A DNA stretch of 64,000 nt from Deinococcus roseus (GCF_014646895.1 NZ_BMOD01000026.1:1-64000); one strand, 5' to 3'. Shown: positions 42,812 through 51,797, counted from the stretch's first letter. The notes: generated by a model from the sequence alone, not told the origin. Numbers and translations: made by a program.

Positions 42812-43255
42812 TCAGACCTGCTCTACAGGCACCACTTCCAGGGTGCTGTTGTGCGCGGCCACAATGCGCACTTTGCTGCCCACCGGGGCATCTGGACCGC
42901 TGGCTTTCCACACCGAATCTCCAACCTTGATCTTGCCCTGACCCATCTGGATGGGCACGGTCACCGTGCAAATTTTGCCGATCAGGGCATCGGTGCGGTC
43001 ATTGAGGTTTTCGCTGGTTTTGGGGTTCAGTTGCTTCAGGTACACCCCCCTCAAGGTGCCCACCAGCACCACCGAGAGCACAGCGAAGATGAGCACCTGC
43101 ACCTGACCCGAAAGGGCTGGAACCAGCCAGGACAGCAACCCTGTGGCCATGGCCCCCAGCCCCAGCCACAGCAGGAACACCCCTGGCAGCATGATTTCCA
43201 GCACCATCAGGATGCCGCCCAGAATCCACCAGTGCCACGGATTCAGCCAGTCCAT
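42812..43255 (-). CDS. NfeD-like membrane protein
   Basis: 147 residues. Three to four membrane helices (WWILGGILMVLEIMLPGVFLLWLGLGAMATGLLSWLV, VLIFAVLSVVLVGTL) then an OB-fold-like domain (DRTDALIGKICTVTVPIQMGQGKIKVGDSVWKASG). It starts 4 bases after the SPFH gene stop and pairs with it, the usual NfeD-stomatin operon. ATG 43255 follows AAGGAG. These pairs are thought to organise membrane microdomains. Confidence 0.88.
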   Translation of the reverse strand: MDWLNPWHWWILGGILMVLEIMLPGVFLLWLGLGAMATGLLSWLVPALSGQVQVLIFAVLSVVLVGTLRGVYLKQLNPKTSENLNDRTDALIGKICTVTVPIQMGQGKIKVGDSVWKASGPDAPVGSKVRIVAAHNSTLEVVPVEQV

Positions 43256-43259
43256 GCCA

Positions 43260-44204
43260 TCACTCCTTGAAGGTTTCCTGGGCCAGTTTGGCGATTCCGC
43301 CCAGCGCACCAATCACATTGGAGGCCTCCAGGGGCATCATGATGATCTTGTGGTTGCCTGCAGAGGCCATTTTCTCCAGGGCCTCGGTGTAACGGGTGGC
43401 CACAAAGTAATTGATGGCCTGCACACCACCTTTGGCAATGGCATCGGAGACCAGATTGGTGGCACGGGCTTCTGCTTCTGCCTGGCGTTCGCGGGCTTCT
43501 GCGGCCAGGAAAGCGGCCTGTTTGCTGGCTTCGGCCTCCAGGATCTGGGCCTGTCTTTTGCCCTCGGCTTCCAGAATGGCAGCCTGTCTGGCCCCTTCAG
43601 CCCGCAGCACTGCAGATTGTTTGGCACCTTCGGCTTCCAGCACCAGGGCACGCTTGTCGCGCTCGGCTTTCATCTGGCGACCCATGCTTTCCACCAGATC
43701 TGCAGGCGGGGTGATGTCCTTGATTTCAATGCGGGTGACTTTCACACCCCAGGGTTCGGTGGCTTCATCCACCACGGCCAGCAGTCGGGCGTTGATTTCA
43801 TCGCGTTTGCTGAGCAGTTCGTCCAGGTCCAGCGAACCCATCACGGTGCGGATGTTGGTCTGGGTGAGGGCCATGATGGCGTTTTTGAGGCCGCTCACCT
43901 CGTAAGACGCCTTGGCGGCGTTCAGCACCTGATAGAACACCACCCCGTCCACTTTGACCAGGGCGTTGTCTTTGGTGATCACTTCCTGGCTGGGCACGTC
44001 CAGCACCTGTTCCATCATGTTGACCCGGCGGCCCACCTGCTCCATCACAGGAACCAGCACGCTGAAGCCAGGCTCCAGGCTCTTGACGTATTTTCCGAAC
44101 CGTTCCACGGTGTACTGGTACCCCTGCGGAACAATCACCACACCCCTCATCAGGATGATCACGGCCAGCACAACAATCACAATGGTAAAAATGGTGATTT
44201 CCAT
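43260..44204 (-). CDS. SPFH/stomatin-like membrane protein
   Basis: 314 residues. One N-terminal membrane helix (FTIVIVVLAVIILMRGVVIV) precedes the SPFH domain (VPQGYQYTVERFGKYVKSLEPGFSVLVPV, LTQTNIRTVMGSLDLDELLSKRDEINARL). A coiled coil follows with repeated LEAEGAKQ/RAEGARQ/LEAEGKRQ units, then the MMPLEASN motif near the C-terminus. ATG 44204 follows GGAGGCAAG. It is the first gene of a two-gene operon with NfeD. Confidence 0.92.
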   Translation of the reverse strand: MEITIFTIVIVVLAVIILMRGVVIVPQGYQYTVERFGKYVKSLEPGFSVLVPVMEQVGRRVNMMEQVLDVPSQEVITKDNALVKVDGVVFYQVLNAAKASYEVSGLKNAIMALTQTNIRTVMGSLDLDELLSKRDEINARLLAVVDEATEPWGVKVTRIEIKDITPPADLVESMGRQMKAERDKRALVLEAEGAKQSAVLRAEGARQAAILEAEGKRQAQILEAEASKQAAFLAAEARERQAEAEARATNLVSDAIAKGGVQAINYFVATRYTEALEKMASAGNHKIIMMPLEASNVIGALGGIAKLAQETFKE

Positions 44205-44457
44205 CTTGCCTCCTGGAATTGTCCATGTGGATTTGCTTGATCCTGGACAGCCCTGATGTGATTATGCGCTTTTTGACAGGGGGTTTTGACTTTGCTGTCA
44301 CTGCAGCCCTCACAATGGTTCAGGTGTCCATACAGGAAAAACCCTACAGACACTGCATAAGGAATTTGTGAGACTGGACGTGTTTGAATCAAGTTGAGTT
44401 CCAGACAGCCGATGTGCTGCCAGATGCGTTTCAGGTTCCATTCTCCAGGAGACATCC

Positions 44458-44958
44458 ATGCCAGATTCCTACATGCTCACCTTGAATGGTCAGGTGGCCC
44501 TGACCGCCGTTGCAGACAAGAAAATCAAGAACCTGCTGCACACCCCCAGCATTCAGGCCTTCAACCTGGGCGAGGGGGCAGTGATGCTGGTGCAACTGGG
44601 CCTCACCAATGAAAGCGGAACCCGACTGGACATGGTGAACGTGCCTTCACAGGTGATCCCTCCGATGCAAAGTGCCGCCATTTATGACTTTGAAAGACAC
44701 ACCCAGCTGGAGCGGGACGATGCAGATTTCGAGGACCTGGTGACCACCATCGAAAAAGCCCGGGAGAGCCACATTCTGGTGGCAAAATTTGCCACCCCTC
44801 AGGGCATGGTGGATTTGCAGCTTCCCTTGCAGATCCAGTTCACCCCCAATGGTTTTGTGCTGAATGTTCGCTTGCTTCCCACCCCCAAACCCATCAAGGC
44901 CACTCCAGCTGCAACCCCAGCTGCAAATTCAGAATCCGCAGCCCTCAAACAACCCTGA
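44458..44958 (+). CDS. Protein of unknown function
   Basis: 166 residues from ATG 44458 after CAGGAGAC. Soluble beta-rich N-terminal part (LTLNGQVALTAVADKKIKNLL, AVMLVQLGLTNESGTRLDMVNVPSQ), a Pro/Ala-rich C-terminal tail (PAATPAANSESAALKQP). No family recognised. The stop codon lies inside a 20-base perfect palindrome. Confidence 0.7.
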   Translation: MPDSYMLTLNGQVALTAVADKKIKNLLHTPSIQAFNLGEGAVMLVQLGLTNESGTRLDMVNVPSQVIPPMQSAAIYDFERHTQLERDDADFEDLVTTIEKARESHILVAKFATPQGMVDLQLPLQIQFTPNGFVLNVRLLPTPKPIKATPAATPAANSESAALKQP

Positions 44959-44970
44959 ACGTTCAGGGTT
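44951..44970. repeat. 20-base perfect palindrome at a gene end
   Basis: AACCCTGAACGTTCAGGGTT is fully self-complementary and includes the TGA stop of the preceding gene. It is not followed by a T-run, so it is not a standard terminator. Confidence 0.85.
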
Positions 44971-44990
44971 TCAGAAAGCCAAAACAGAAG

Positions 44991-45018
44991 AGGCTGGCCT
45001 GAACGCCAGCCTTATTCC
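44991..45018 (+). terminator. Probable terminator
   Basis: AGGCTGG (44991-44997) pairs with CCAGCCT (45006-45012), followed by TATTCC. Confidence 0.55.
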
Positions 45019-45052
45019 TATGGGGTGTGGATGTGTAAACGTTGGGGTAAGG

Positions 45053-45301
45053 TCATTCACCACGCAATGCACGCTGGTGGTGTTTGGGGAAGCGCAGGGC
45101 CACAATCAGCAGCAGGGCCAGCAAAGCACCCAGCAGGGCACCTGACAGCACCGCCAGCACGGTGGGTTTGAGGATCCAGGCCAGCAAAACACCCACGGCT
45201 GCCCCTCCAGGCAACATGGAAAATCTCCTCTGCACACTGATCCAGGTGCGCCTGAGGGCCTCTTTGAGGGGAGATGAAGAATCCAGCAAACCTGCCTCCA
45301 A
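45053..45301 (-). CDS. Small membrane protein, 82 residues
   Basis: An amphipathic basic N-terminus (LKEALRRTWISVQRR) and two membrane helices (PGGAAVGVLLAWILKPTVL and GALLGALLALLLIVAL). TTG 45301 is used as start because TAAAAT (45315-45310 on the minus strand) ends 8 bases before it and no ATG is in a suitable place. Function unknown. Confidence 0.55.
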   Translation of the reverse strand: MEAGLLDSSSPLKEALRRTWISVQRRFSMLPGGAAVGVLLAWILKPTVLAVLSGALLGALLALLLIVALRFPKHHQRALRGE

Positions 45302-45856
45302 TCAAAGACATTTTAGCAAAAAAACGGTCAGCTGCAAATCAACAGCATTCCAGAATGGACATTGCGTTTTTTGCAGTCATGGGCACCTGAAAAACGACAA
45401 GGCCCTCTGAAACAGGTCAGAGGGCTTCATGGAATTAATCTTCGGCAATTCAGAGAAGTCTGATTGCGGCTGCACCCAGTTGACCATCATGGGCGTAGGA
45501 GATTCAGGATCACCCCCCTAGCGTCTGGAGCGCCACTTGTGGTGAGGTCTGGTGTGTCGCCAAAGCCAAAGCATCTGTTTGCGCATTGAGCCTCCCTGGG
45601 GGTCCTTGAATTGTGGGGTGGTCTGCAGGGCCAGTTTGAAATGGACCACCTGATGGCATTGTGGCACAGGCTTTCTCACAGAACTCTTGTCTGTCAGAAA
45701 CCTGTTTTTGTTTTGGTGAAAAAAAGGCAGCCATGAAACCCTCAAAACAAATAGACCCGAGTGTCGCCCTCGGGTCAATTCGTCCCTGCTTCATAGGACT
45801 TGTTCTATTAAACACATCCAGATCTGACGGATTTCTTTTCTGTGTAAGGACTTGCG
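45302..45856. other. Intergenic region without a supportable gene
   Basis: Contains a strong hairpin at 45399-45424 (AAGGCCCTCTGA with TCAGAGGGCTT) and the terminator at 45754. An open minus-strand frame covers 45510-45971 but overlaps the well-supported gene at 45857 and has low-quality sequence, so it is not called. Confidence 0.5.
45735..45776 (-). terminator. Intrinsic terminator for the gene ending at 45857
   Basis: On the minus strand GACCCGAGG (45776-45768) pairs with CTCGGGTC (45761-45754), followed by TATTTGTTTTG. About 80 bases after the stop. Confidence 0.7.
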
Positions 45857-46150
45857 TTACCTTTTCAGCACCCCATAAATGCGGTTTCTGGCAACCCAGC
45901 CATTGACATGTCCCTGGTTGTTGCTGATCTGGTAACGGTCTTTTGAAATGGCAGTGATCAGGTGCAAGCACACACTGCCTTTCACCTGCACATAAACAAT
46001 GGTGCGTTCGGTCAGCACATGCTGATCTGTGAGGGGGGTCAGGGTGACCTCCTCACCCGAATGGATCAGGGGAACCATGCTGCTGCCTCTGGGCTTGAAG
46101 GTGACCTCCTGACCGGATTTCAATTTTTCAATGATGGGATTCATTCGCAT
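45857..46150 (-). CDS. Short S24/S26-like protein
   Basis: 97 residues. GQEVTFKPRGSSMVPLIHSGEEVTLTPL has the GxSMxP box of the LexA/signal-peptidase fold, and YLHLI-like CLHLITAIS with ISNNQGHVNGWVARNRIYG matches a family of ~90-residue phage-repressor-like proteins seen in actinobacteria and phages. The catalytic lysine is not evident. TACCCT lies 5 bases before ATG 46150, so the transcript probably begins at the start codon. Confidence 0.75.
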   Translation of the reverse strand: MRMNPIIEKLKSGQEVTFKPRGSSMVPLIHSGEEVTLTPLTDQHVLTERTIVYVQVKGSVCLHLITAISKDRYQISNNQGHVNGWVARNRIYGVLKR

Positions 46151-46274
46151 GCTTCAGGGTAGACATGGGGGTGGGGCAGAACATCAGAAAAATGGCGGAT
46201 GGCCAGCAAGCAAAAAACCTTACACCGGGACCCCTGACAGAGCACTGCCTGGCGCACCTGCGGACCTGCTGGAG

Positions 46275-46307
46275 TTATCCCCAGGCTGTGGACAAGGGTG
46301 TGGATAA
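46275..46307. promoter_or_regulatory. Cluster of three DnaA-box-like 9-mers
   Basis: TTATCCCCA (46275), TGTGGACAA (46287) and TGTGGATAA (46299) start exactly 12 bases apart. The third is a perfect inverse of TTATCCACA and the others have one mismatch. An A+T-rich stretch follows. The rest of 46151-46455 shows no gene that can be supported. Confidence 0.6.
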
Positions 46308-46455
46308 CTTCTGTTTTGATCAGATAAGAAGGTAAAATTTTCATTTTTATCAGAATGTTTGAGCCAAGAAACTTCTGAACTTCCAGGGGTGACCTGCAGA
46401 GTGCATCCAGAAAAAGAAAAAATCCCAGACGGCTGTTCTGCTGTCTGAGACGAAT

Positions 46456-46532
<77 letters not shown>

Positions 46533-46574
46533 GTGCTTAAGAAGATTCGCGCCGTTTCCGGCGCGATTTCTTTT

Positions 46575-46650
<76 letters not shown>

Positions 46651-46692
46651 TCCTGAGCGCAAGGCAACTTTTGCCGACTCACGCTCTTTCGT

Positions 46693-46769
<77 letters not shown>

Positions 46770-46908
46770 AGGCGCATTAGGGATTCTATATCAAGAAGCA
46801 GCACAGGTCAAGGGTTTTGGGATAAGAAAAATGGCCTAAAAGCACGGAAAGATCGCAAAAAGGGTGGGAGACATAAGGATGCAGAACACTGATCGAGAGA
46901 AAACAAGA

Positions 46909-46933
46909 GGGCGCAGCACGCTGCGCCCCTACA
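46909..46933 (-). repeat. REP-like palindrome (reverse copy)
   Basis: GGGCGCAGC and GCTGCGCCC followed by CTACA, the reverse complement of the element at 41512. It lies 14 bases after the pheT stop codon. Confidence 0.6.
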
Positions 46934-46946
46934 TCAGTTGGGGTTT

Positions 46947-49385
46947 TTACTGTTCCCGGATGCCCAGTCCAGCGTTCTTGAGGCTCTGGATCAGGCTTTG
47001 CAGGTCTGCATTGACTTCGGTGTCCTGCAGGGTGCGGCTTCCCCGGTAGGTCAGGCGCACGGCAATGCTGCGTTGACCTTCAGGAATGGGCGCTCCAGCG
47101 TACACATCGAAGACCTCCGCTTTTTCCAGCAGCTTGCCTCCGTGCGCGTGGATCAGGTCCTCGATCTCGCCATAGCTCACCGTCTTGGAAGCAATGATGG
47201 CCAGATCGCGCAGGGCAGCAGGGTTGCGGTTCACATCGCTGAAGGACCATTCCCGCTCGGGGAGGGGAAGCTGGATGTCCAGCAGGTACAGGTCGGCTTT
47301 GAGGCCCAGGTTGAAGGCCACTGCAGGATGCACCTGCCCGATGTGCCCGATGCTTTGCCCGTTCCAGACCACTTCGCCAACAATGCCGGGGTGCAGGTAT
47401 TCGGGGGCATTGTCCTTAACGGCTTTCAGGCGCACGTCTGCTCCCAGGGCATGACCGGCACTTTCCAGCAGGGCTTTGAAGGTGTAGAAGTCGCTGGCAA
47501 TGCCTTTCTGCCAGTTTCCGGTGGCCAGAGGACCGCGCATCAGGGCACCCAGACGCTCGGTTTCGCCTTCTTTCGGGAAGATGTGACCCACCTCGAAGAT
47601 CAGCAGTCGGGCCTCGTCCTTGTTGGTCTGCGCGACTTTCAGCAGGCTGGGGTACAGGGCGGTGCGCATGTGGGTGCGGTCCGAGGTCAGGGGGTTGCGG
47701 AGTTCCACCACAGGCTCAGGCGCTTTTGCTGCTCTGGCTTCTTCTGCGTTGGTGAAGGTGTAGGTCACCACCTCCTGGAAACCCAGTCCAGAGAACACCT
47801 GCTTCACTTCCCGGCGCAGGCGGCTTTCCCGGTCTGCCCCAATGTTGTCCTCATTCACCTGGATGCTGGGGAGGGTTTCGTTCAGCTTGTCGTAGCCATA
47901 AATGCGGGCAATTTCCTCGATGGCGTCTTCTGGAATCAGCATGTCGATGCGCCAGGAGGGTGGGGTGATGCGCAGGGTGTCCCCATCCACGGCCACTTTT
48001 GCCCCCAGTTTTTCCAGCACCTGCTGCATGGTCTGGATGTCGATGTCCAGTCCCAGCAGCCTTCTGGCGTAACCTGCGTCCAGCAGGATGTCCTGCACGG
48101 GCTGTCGGTGGTCCACGATGGTGGCCCCATCATGCACGGTGGCTCCCGTGACAGACTGCAGCAGCTCAGCAATGCGGTTTGCAGCCCACAGGGGAAGGCT
48201 GGGGTCAACGCCCCGCTCGTAGCGGTACACGGCGTCGGTTTTCAGGCCCAGACGGGTGGAGGTGCGGCGCAGGCGCACGGGGTCGAAGTGGGCGGCTTCA
48301 ATGACCACATCGGTGGTGTCTTCCTGCACGCGGCCCAGATGGCCTCCCATGATCCCGGCAATCCCAATGACCTGACCCTCGCCGTTGCGGATCACAGCGT
48401 CCTGACCTTCGATCAGCTCGTGGTCTGCATTGTCCAGGGCTTTGGCGCTTTCATTGCCAGCGTAGTTCACCACGATTTCTTTTCCAGGAAGGTCACGGGC
48501 ATCATAGAAGGCGGTGGGCTGACCCAGTTCCAGCATCACGTAATTGCTGATGTCCACAATGGCGTTGATGGGGCGCATTCCAGCCAGCATCAGGCGTCGC
48601 TGCAGCCAGATGGGACTGGGGCCGTTCCGGGCACCACTGACCGTGCGGGCCACGAAGTGGTCACAGCCCAGACGGGGTTTGTTCTCGGGATCTTTGTGCA
48701 GGATGGTTTTTTCCTGGCTGATGGTCAGTTTGACTTCGCCTTCACCGCTGGCTTCCAGACCCTTGCTGGGCAGAACAAGCTCCAGGTTCAGGTAGGCAGC
48801 AAGGTCGCGGGCCACACCCAGCACGCTGAGGGCATCGGCACGGTTGGGGGTGACCTCCACATCCAGCACCTCATCTGCAGCCCACAGGTCTTTCAGTTCC
48901 ACGCCAGGACGGGCGGTGCCCATAGGCAAGAGCAAGAGACCGCTGGCCCCTTCACCGATGCCCAGCTCTTTTGCACTGGCGCACATGCCCCAGGAATCGA
49001 TGCCCTGCATTTTGCGGATGCCGTAGGTCACCTCACCCAGGGTGGTTCCAGGGGTCACCACGGCCACACCCACACCAGCACGGGCATTGGGGGCACCGGT
49101 CACGATGGTCTGGAATTCTTGATGTTCAATAGGTAATTTTTGATTGAAGGTGTAGCCTAAAGTGCGCTGCATAGAACTTCCCACATTCACGGTGAGTTTG
49201 TGCAGCTGGGTGCCTTCCACGGGTTCACAGGTCAGGACCTCGCCGTACACCACTCCGGCAGGAGGGGCAGACACATCTACAATTTCTTCCACGGGCAGGC
49301 CAAGCTGGGCCAGCAAAGGTTCAAGTTCATGGGCGGTGGGAACGGCGGGGAGCAGTTCTTTCAGCCAGCTGTAGGGGATTTTCAT
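46947..49385 (-). CDS. pheT: Phenylalanyl-tRNA synthetase beta subunit
   Basis: 812 residues. Domains in order: N-terminal strand, EMAP/OB tRNA-binding domain (about 40-150), B3/B4 editing domain (about 200-390), B5 DNA-binding fold (about 400-475), catalytic-like core, and C-terminal anticodon-binding FDX domain (SFSDVNRNPAALRDLAIIASKTVSY). With PheS it charges tRNA-Phe. Residues 70-89 are an extra stretch in the OB domain, between VNVG and FQTIVTGAPNARAG, with A+T-rich codons. It is the last gene of pheS - deacetylase - pheT, 23 bases after the deacetylase. Confidence 0.93.
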   Translation of the reverse strand: MKIPYSWLKELLPAVPTAHELEPLLAQLGLPVEEIVDVSAPPAGVVYGEVLTCEPVEGTQLHKLTVNVGSSMQRTLGYTFNQKLPIEHQEFQTIVTGAPNARAGVGVAVVTPGTTLGEVTYGIRKMQGIDSWGMCASAKELGIGEGASGLLLLPMGTARPGVELKDLWAADEVLDVEVTPNRADALSVLGVARDLAAYLNLELVLPSKGLEASGEGEVKLTISQEKTILHKDPENKPRLGCDHFVARTVSGARNGPSPIWLQRRLMLAGMRPINAIVDISNYVMLELGQPTAFYDARDLPGKEIVVNYAGNESAKALDNADHELIEGQDAVIRNGEGQVIGIAGIMGGHLGRVQEDTTDVVIEAAHFDPVRLRRTSTRLGLKTDAVYRYERGVDPSLPLWAANRIAELLQSVTGATVHDGATIVDHRQPVQDILLDAGYARRLLGLDIDIQTMQQVLEKLGAKVAVDGDTLRITPPSWRIDMLIPEDAIEEIARIYGYDKLNETLPSIQVNEDNIGADRESRLRREVKQVFSGLGFQEVVTYTFTNAEEARAAKAPEPVVELRNPLTSDRTHMRTALYPSLLKVAQTNKDEARLLIFEVGHIFPKEGETERLGALMRGPLATGNWQKGIASDFYTFKALLESAGHALGADVRLKAVKDNAPEYLHPGIVGEVVWNGQSIGHIGQVHPAVAFNLGLKADLYLLDIQLPLPEREWSFSDVNRNPAALRDLAIIASKTVSYGEIEDLIHAHGGKLLEKAEVFDVYAGAPIPEGQRSIAVRLTYRGSRTLQDTEVNADLQSLIQSLKNAGLGIREQ
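49119..49178 (-). other. A+T-rich 60-base in-frame insertion in pheT
   Basis: The stretch encodes 20 residues starting SSMQRTLGYTF that interrupt the usual VDVG-xx-TIVxGAPN join. It has about 37% G+C by hand count and uses TTA leucine codons, unlike the surrounding gene. No inverted repeat is obvious at its ends. Confidence 0.6.
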
Positions 49386-49408
49386 GGTCAGAGCCTTTCA
49401 GGGCACGC

Positions 49409-50719
49409 TCACCAGAGCGCGGAGAATTTGAGTTTGACGGTGGTCTGGAAATCGCTGGAGAGCTTTAACTTGAAGCTGCCAAAGTAAGCACTTCCTCCAG
49501 CCAGCCATTTCTGCTGGTCGTAATCGAGGTTCAGGCGGTAAGGACGGCCTTCTTCCTGCACCAGGGGCAGGGCGTATTCCATGCCTGCTGCAAAGCCATC
49601 TTTGTTGCCGTAACTGCTCTTGACCCTCAGGTAGGGGAGGGGGATGAGTTCAGTCCCGAAGCCGTACTGGGCGGTCATGGGCTGGTAGTAGCCGTAAGCC
49701 TCACCGTAGTTCAGCAGGTTGGCACTGGCCCCCAGGATCACGCCACCGTTGCCATACCCCACCCCCAGAGAGATGGGCTCAAGGTGGTAAGCCACGCTCA
49801 GTTCGTTGTAACTGTGCCGTCCCCGTTCCAGATACACCTGGGCACTGAAGTCATTCTTGCGGTACTTCAGGGCATGCTGGCGCTGACCCCAGGAGAGGTC
49901 CAGATCGTATTCCATGTCGCCCAGCAGGGTGTAAGGAAATGGGTTGAGGCCAGAATCACGGGTGTCTGTAGGGACTCCCAGTTGCCAGTCTGCCAGGGGC
50001 AGGAGGCCAATCAGCAGGGTGTGGTCAATGCCCGAATGGGCCTTGAAATTCAGGAAATCCGAGTTGTCCCAGGGGCTGATGAACGGGCGGTGGAGGGCCA
50101 TCGGGTCGGTGGTGTCTCCGTTCAGGCCCATCCACATGCCAAAACCACAGTCGTAGTGTTCTGCAGTGAGGTTGCGCACCCGTGCATCATGCACCCCGAA
50201 AGGGTAAGCCACACAGGGCGCTTCGGTTCCGAGGTGGTCCCGGATGGCCTGCTGGCTTTTCTCCAGTTCGGCCTGCAGTGCATAAGGAGGCAGGTCAATC
50301 AGGCGGGCATGGTTGGCGGTGTGGGAGTCAATTTCCCATCCGGCCTGCTGCATTTCCTTCAGTTCTTCCCAGGTGACAAAGCCCTCTGTCCCCACTTTTT
50401 CGGTGATCACAAAGAAGGTGGCAGGCACCCCCAGCTCTTTCAGGACTGGAAAAGCCTCCTCGTACACGTCCCGGTAGCCATCATCAAAGGTGATGACCAC
50501 GCAGGTTTCATTGCAGTTCTGGGCTTTTGAAGCCACCTCGAAGGTGTGCCCGCTGTTTTTCAGGCGAACCACCTGATCCTTCAGGGACCCTGCGGCCACC
50601 CCCAGCGTCATGCCACTGGAGACCCCCACCCGATGGTACACCAGCACGAAACTGAACGCCTGTGCTGGAACACTTCCCAGAGCGAGCGAGACCAGCATTG
50701 TCATGACGGCTTTCTTCAA
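49409..50719 (-). CDS. Secreted polysaccharide deacetylase with beta-rich C-terminal domain
   Basis: 436 residues. TTG 50719 is the start, one base after the pheS stop; MKKAVMTMLVSLALGSVPAQAFS is a signal peptide. The NodB/PgaB-like domain spans about 25-260: FVLVYHRVG, VVITFDDGYRDVYEEAFPVLKELGVPATFFV (metal Asp pair), WEIDSHTANHARL (His ligands), VAYPFGVHD. The last ~170 residues alternate beta-strand patterns (LDLSWGQRQHALKYRKNDFSAQVYLERGRHSYNELSVAYHL) like an outer-membrane or cell-surface barrel. It sits between pheS and pheT. Confidence 0.82.
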   Translation of the reverse strand: MKKAVMTMLVSLALGSVPAQAFSFVLVYHRVGVSSGMTLGVAAGSLKDQVVRLKNSGHTFEVASKAQNCNETCVVITFDDGYRDVYEEAFPVLKELGVPATFFVITEKVGTEGFVTWEELKEMQQAGWEIDSHTANHARLIDLPPYALQAELEKSQQAIRDHLGTEAPCVAYPFGVHDARVRNLTAEHYDCGFGMWMGLNGDTTDPMALHRPFISPWDNSDFLNFKAHSGIDHTLLIGLLPLADWQLGVPTDTRDSGLNPFPYTLLGDMEYDLDLSWGQRQHALKYRKNDFSAQVYLERGRHSYNELSVAYHLEPISLGVGYGNGGVILGASANLLNYGEAYGYYQPMTAQYGFGTELIPLPYLRVKSSYGNKDGFAAGMEYALPLVQEEGRPYRLNLDYDQQKWLAGGSAYFGSFKLKLSSDFQTTVKLKFSALW

Positions 50720-50720
50720 G

Positions 50721-51740
50721 TTACTGCAACTCCCCTTTGAACTGGGCCAGCACCCTCAAATCGTTGGCATAGAAGTAACGGATGTCGGGCATGCCATATT
50801 TCAGCATGGCAATGCGCTCTGGACCGAGGCCGAAAGCAAATCCAGTCTTGCCTTCGTAAATGCGGGGCAGGCCACGCTGTTCACGCAGGTCATCCACGGC
50901 TTTGAAGACGTTGGGATGCACCATCCCGCAGCCCCCGAGTTCCAGCCATTTGCTTTCCCCTCTGGGGTTCTCCCACCACACAGCGAAATCTGCTCCGGGC
51001 TCCACGAAAGGATAGAAGCTGGGCTGGAAGCGGACCTTTGCTTTTGGACCAAAGAGGCCCCTGGCCAGTTCTGCGATGGTGCCTTTCAGGTCGGCCATGG
51101 AGATGTTGTCTCCCACCACCAGACCTTCAAGCTGGTGGAACATGCTCTCGTGGGTGGCATCGGTGGCCTCGTAACGGTACACCTTGCCGGGAACCACAAT
51201 TTTGAGGGGTGCAGTGTGTTCCAGCATGTAGCGGATCTGCATGGGACTGGTGTGGGTGCGCAGCAGGCGACCGTCTTTCAGCCAGAAGGTGTCCCACAGA
51301 TCACGGGCAGGGTGGTACCAGGGGATGTTGAGGTGCTGGAAGTTGTAAGCATCGTCTTCCACCTCGTTGCCTTCCACCACGTTGTAGCCCATGCGGGTGA
51401 AGATGTCCGACAAATCATCCAGAATGCGGGTGATGACGTGCAGACCGCCAGCGGGCATGGACAGGGCAGGCAGCGTGATGTCAATGGCTTCGCTGGCCAG
51501 TTTGGCCTGCAGGGCAGCTTCTTTGAGGGCCACCTCACGCTCAGAAATCAGGCCATCGATTTCCTGCTTCAGGGCATTGATCTCCTGGCCTTTGACCTTG
51601 CGTTCCTCAGGGCTGAGGGCACCCAGGCTTTTGAGTTGCTTGGTGACTTCACCGTTTTTGCCCAGGTAATGGGTCTTCACGGTTTGCAGGGCCTCCAGGC
51701 TTCCTGCGGTTTCGATCTGTGCTCGGGCTTCTTGCAGCAT
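50721..51740 (-). CDS. pheS: Phenylalanyl-tRNA synthetase alpha subunit
   Basis: 339 residues. N-terminal coiled coil (MLQEARAQIETAGSLEALQTVKTHYLGKNGEVTKQL), then the class II core: motif 1 near HVITRILDDLSDIFTRMGY, motif 2 GKVYRYEATDATHESMFHQLEGLVV, motif 3 GFAFGLGPERIAMLKYG, plus FRPSYFPF-type FQPSFYPFVEPGAD. ATG 51740 follows GAGGAGTCC. Expression is probably controlled by the leader peptide and attenuator at 51765-51891. Confidence 0.95.
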   Translation of the reverse strand: MLQEARAQIETAGSLEALQTVKTHYLGKNGEVTKQLKSLGALSPEERKVKGQEINALKQEIDGLISEREVALKEAALQAKLASEAIDITLPALSMPAGGLHVITRILDDLSDIFTRMGYNVVEGNEVEDDAYNFQHLNIPWYHPARDLWDTFWLKDGRLLRTHTSPMQIRYMLEHTAPLKIVVPGKVYRYEATDATHESMFHQLEGLVVGDNISMADLKGTIAELARGLFGPKAKVRFQPSFYPFVEPGADFAVWWENPRGESKWLELGGCGMVHPNVFKAVDDLREQRGLPRIYEGKTGFAFGLGPERIAMLKYGMPDIRYFYANDLRVLAQFKGELQ

Positions 51741-51764
51741 TGGACTCCTCTGTCTCCTCACATG

Positions 51765-51797
51765 AAAAAACCGCTCGCACCATGAACATGCGAGCGG
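51765..51797 (-). terminator. Attenuator terminator upstream of pheS
   Basis: On the minus strand CCGCTCGCA (51797-51789) pairs with TGCGAGCGG (51779-51771), followed by TTTTTT. It lies only 25 bases before the pheS start. An upstream GAGCGGT can instead pair with CCGCTC and prevent it, and ACCGCTC near the leader start can pair with that GAGCGGT, so segments 1:2, 2:3 and 3:4 are all visible. Confidence 0.85.

Noticed and set aside
45510..45971. Minus-strand frame of 153 residues
   Set aside because: Overlaps the supported S24/S26-like gene and its terminator region and has no ribosome site or family signal.
46141..46344. Minus-strand frame of 67 residues across the DnaA-box cluster
   Set aside because: No ribosome site; the DnaA-box-like 9-mers explain the sequence better.
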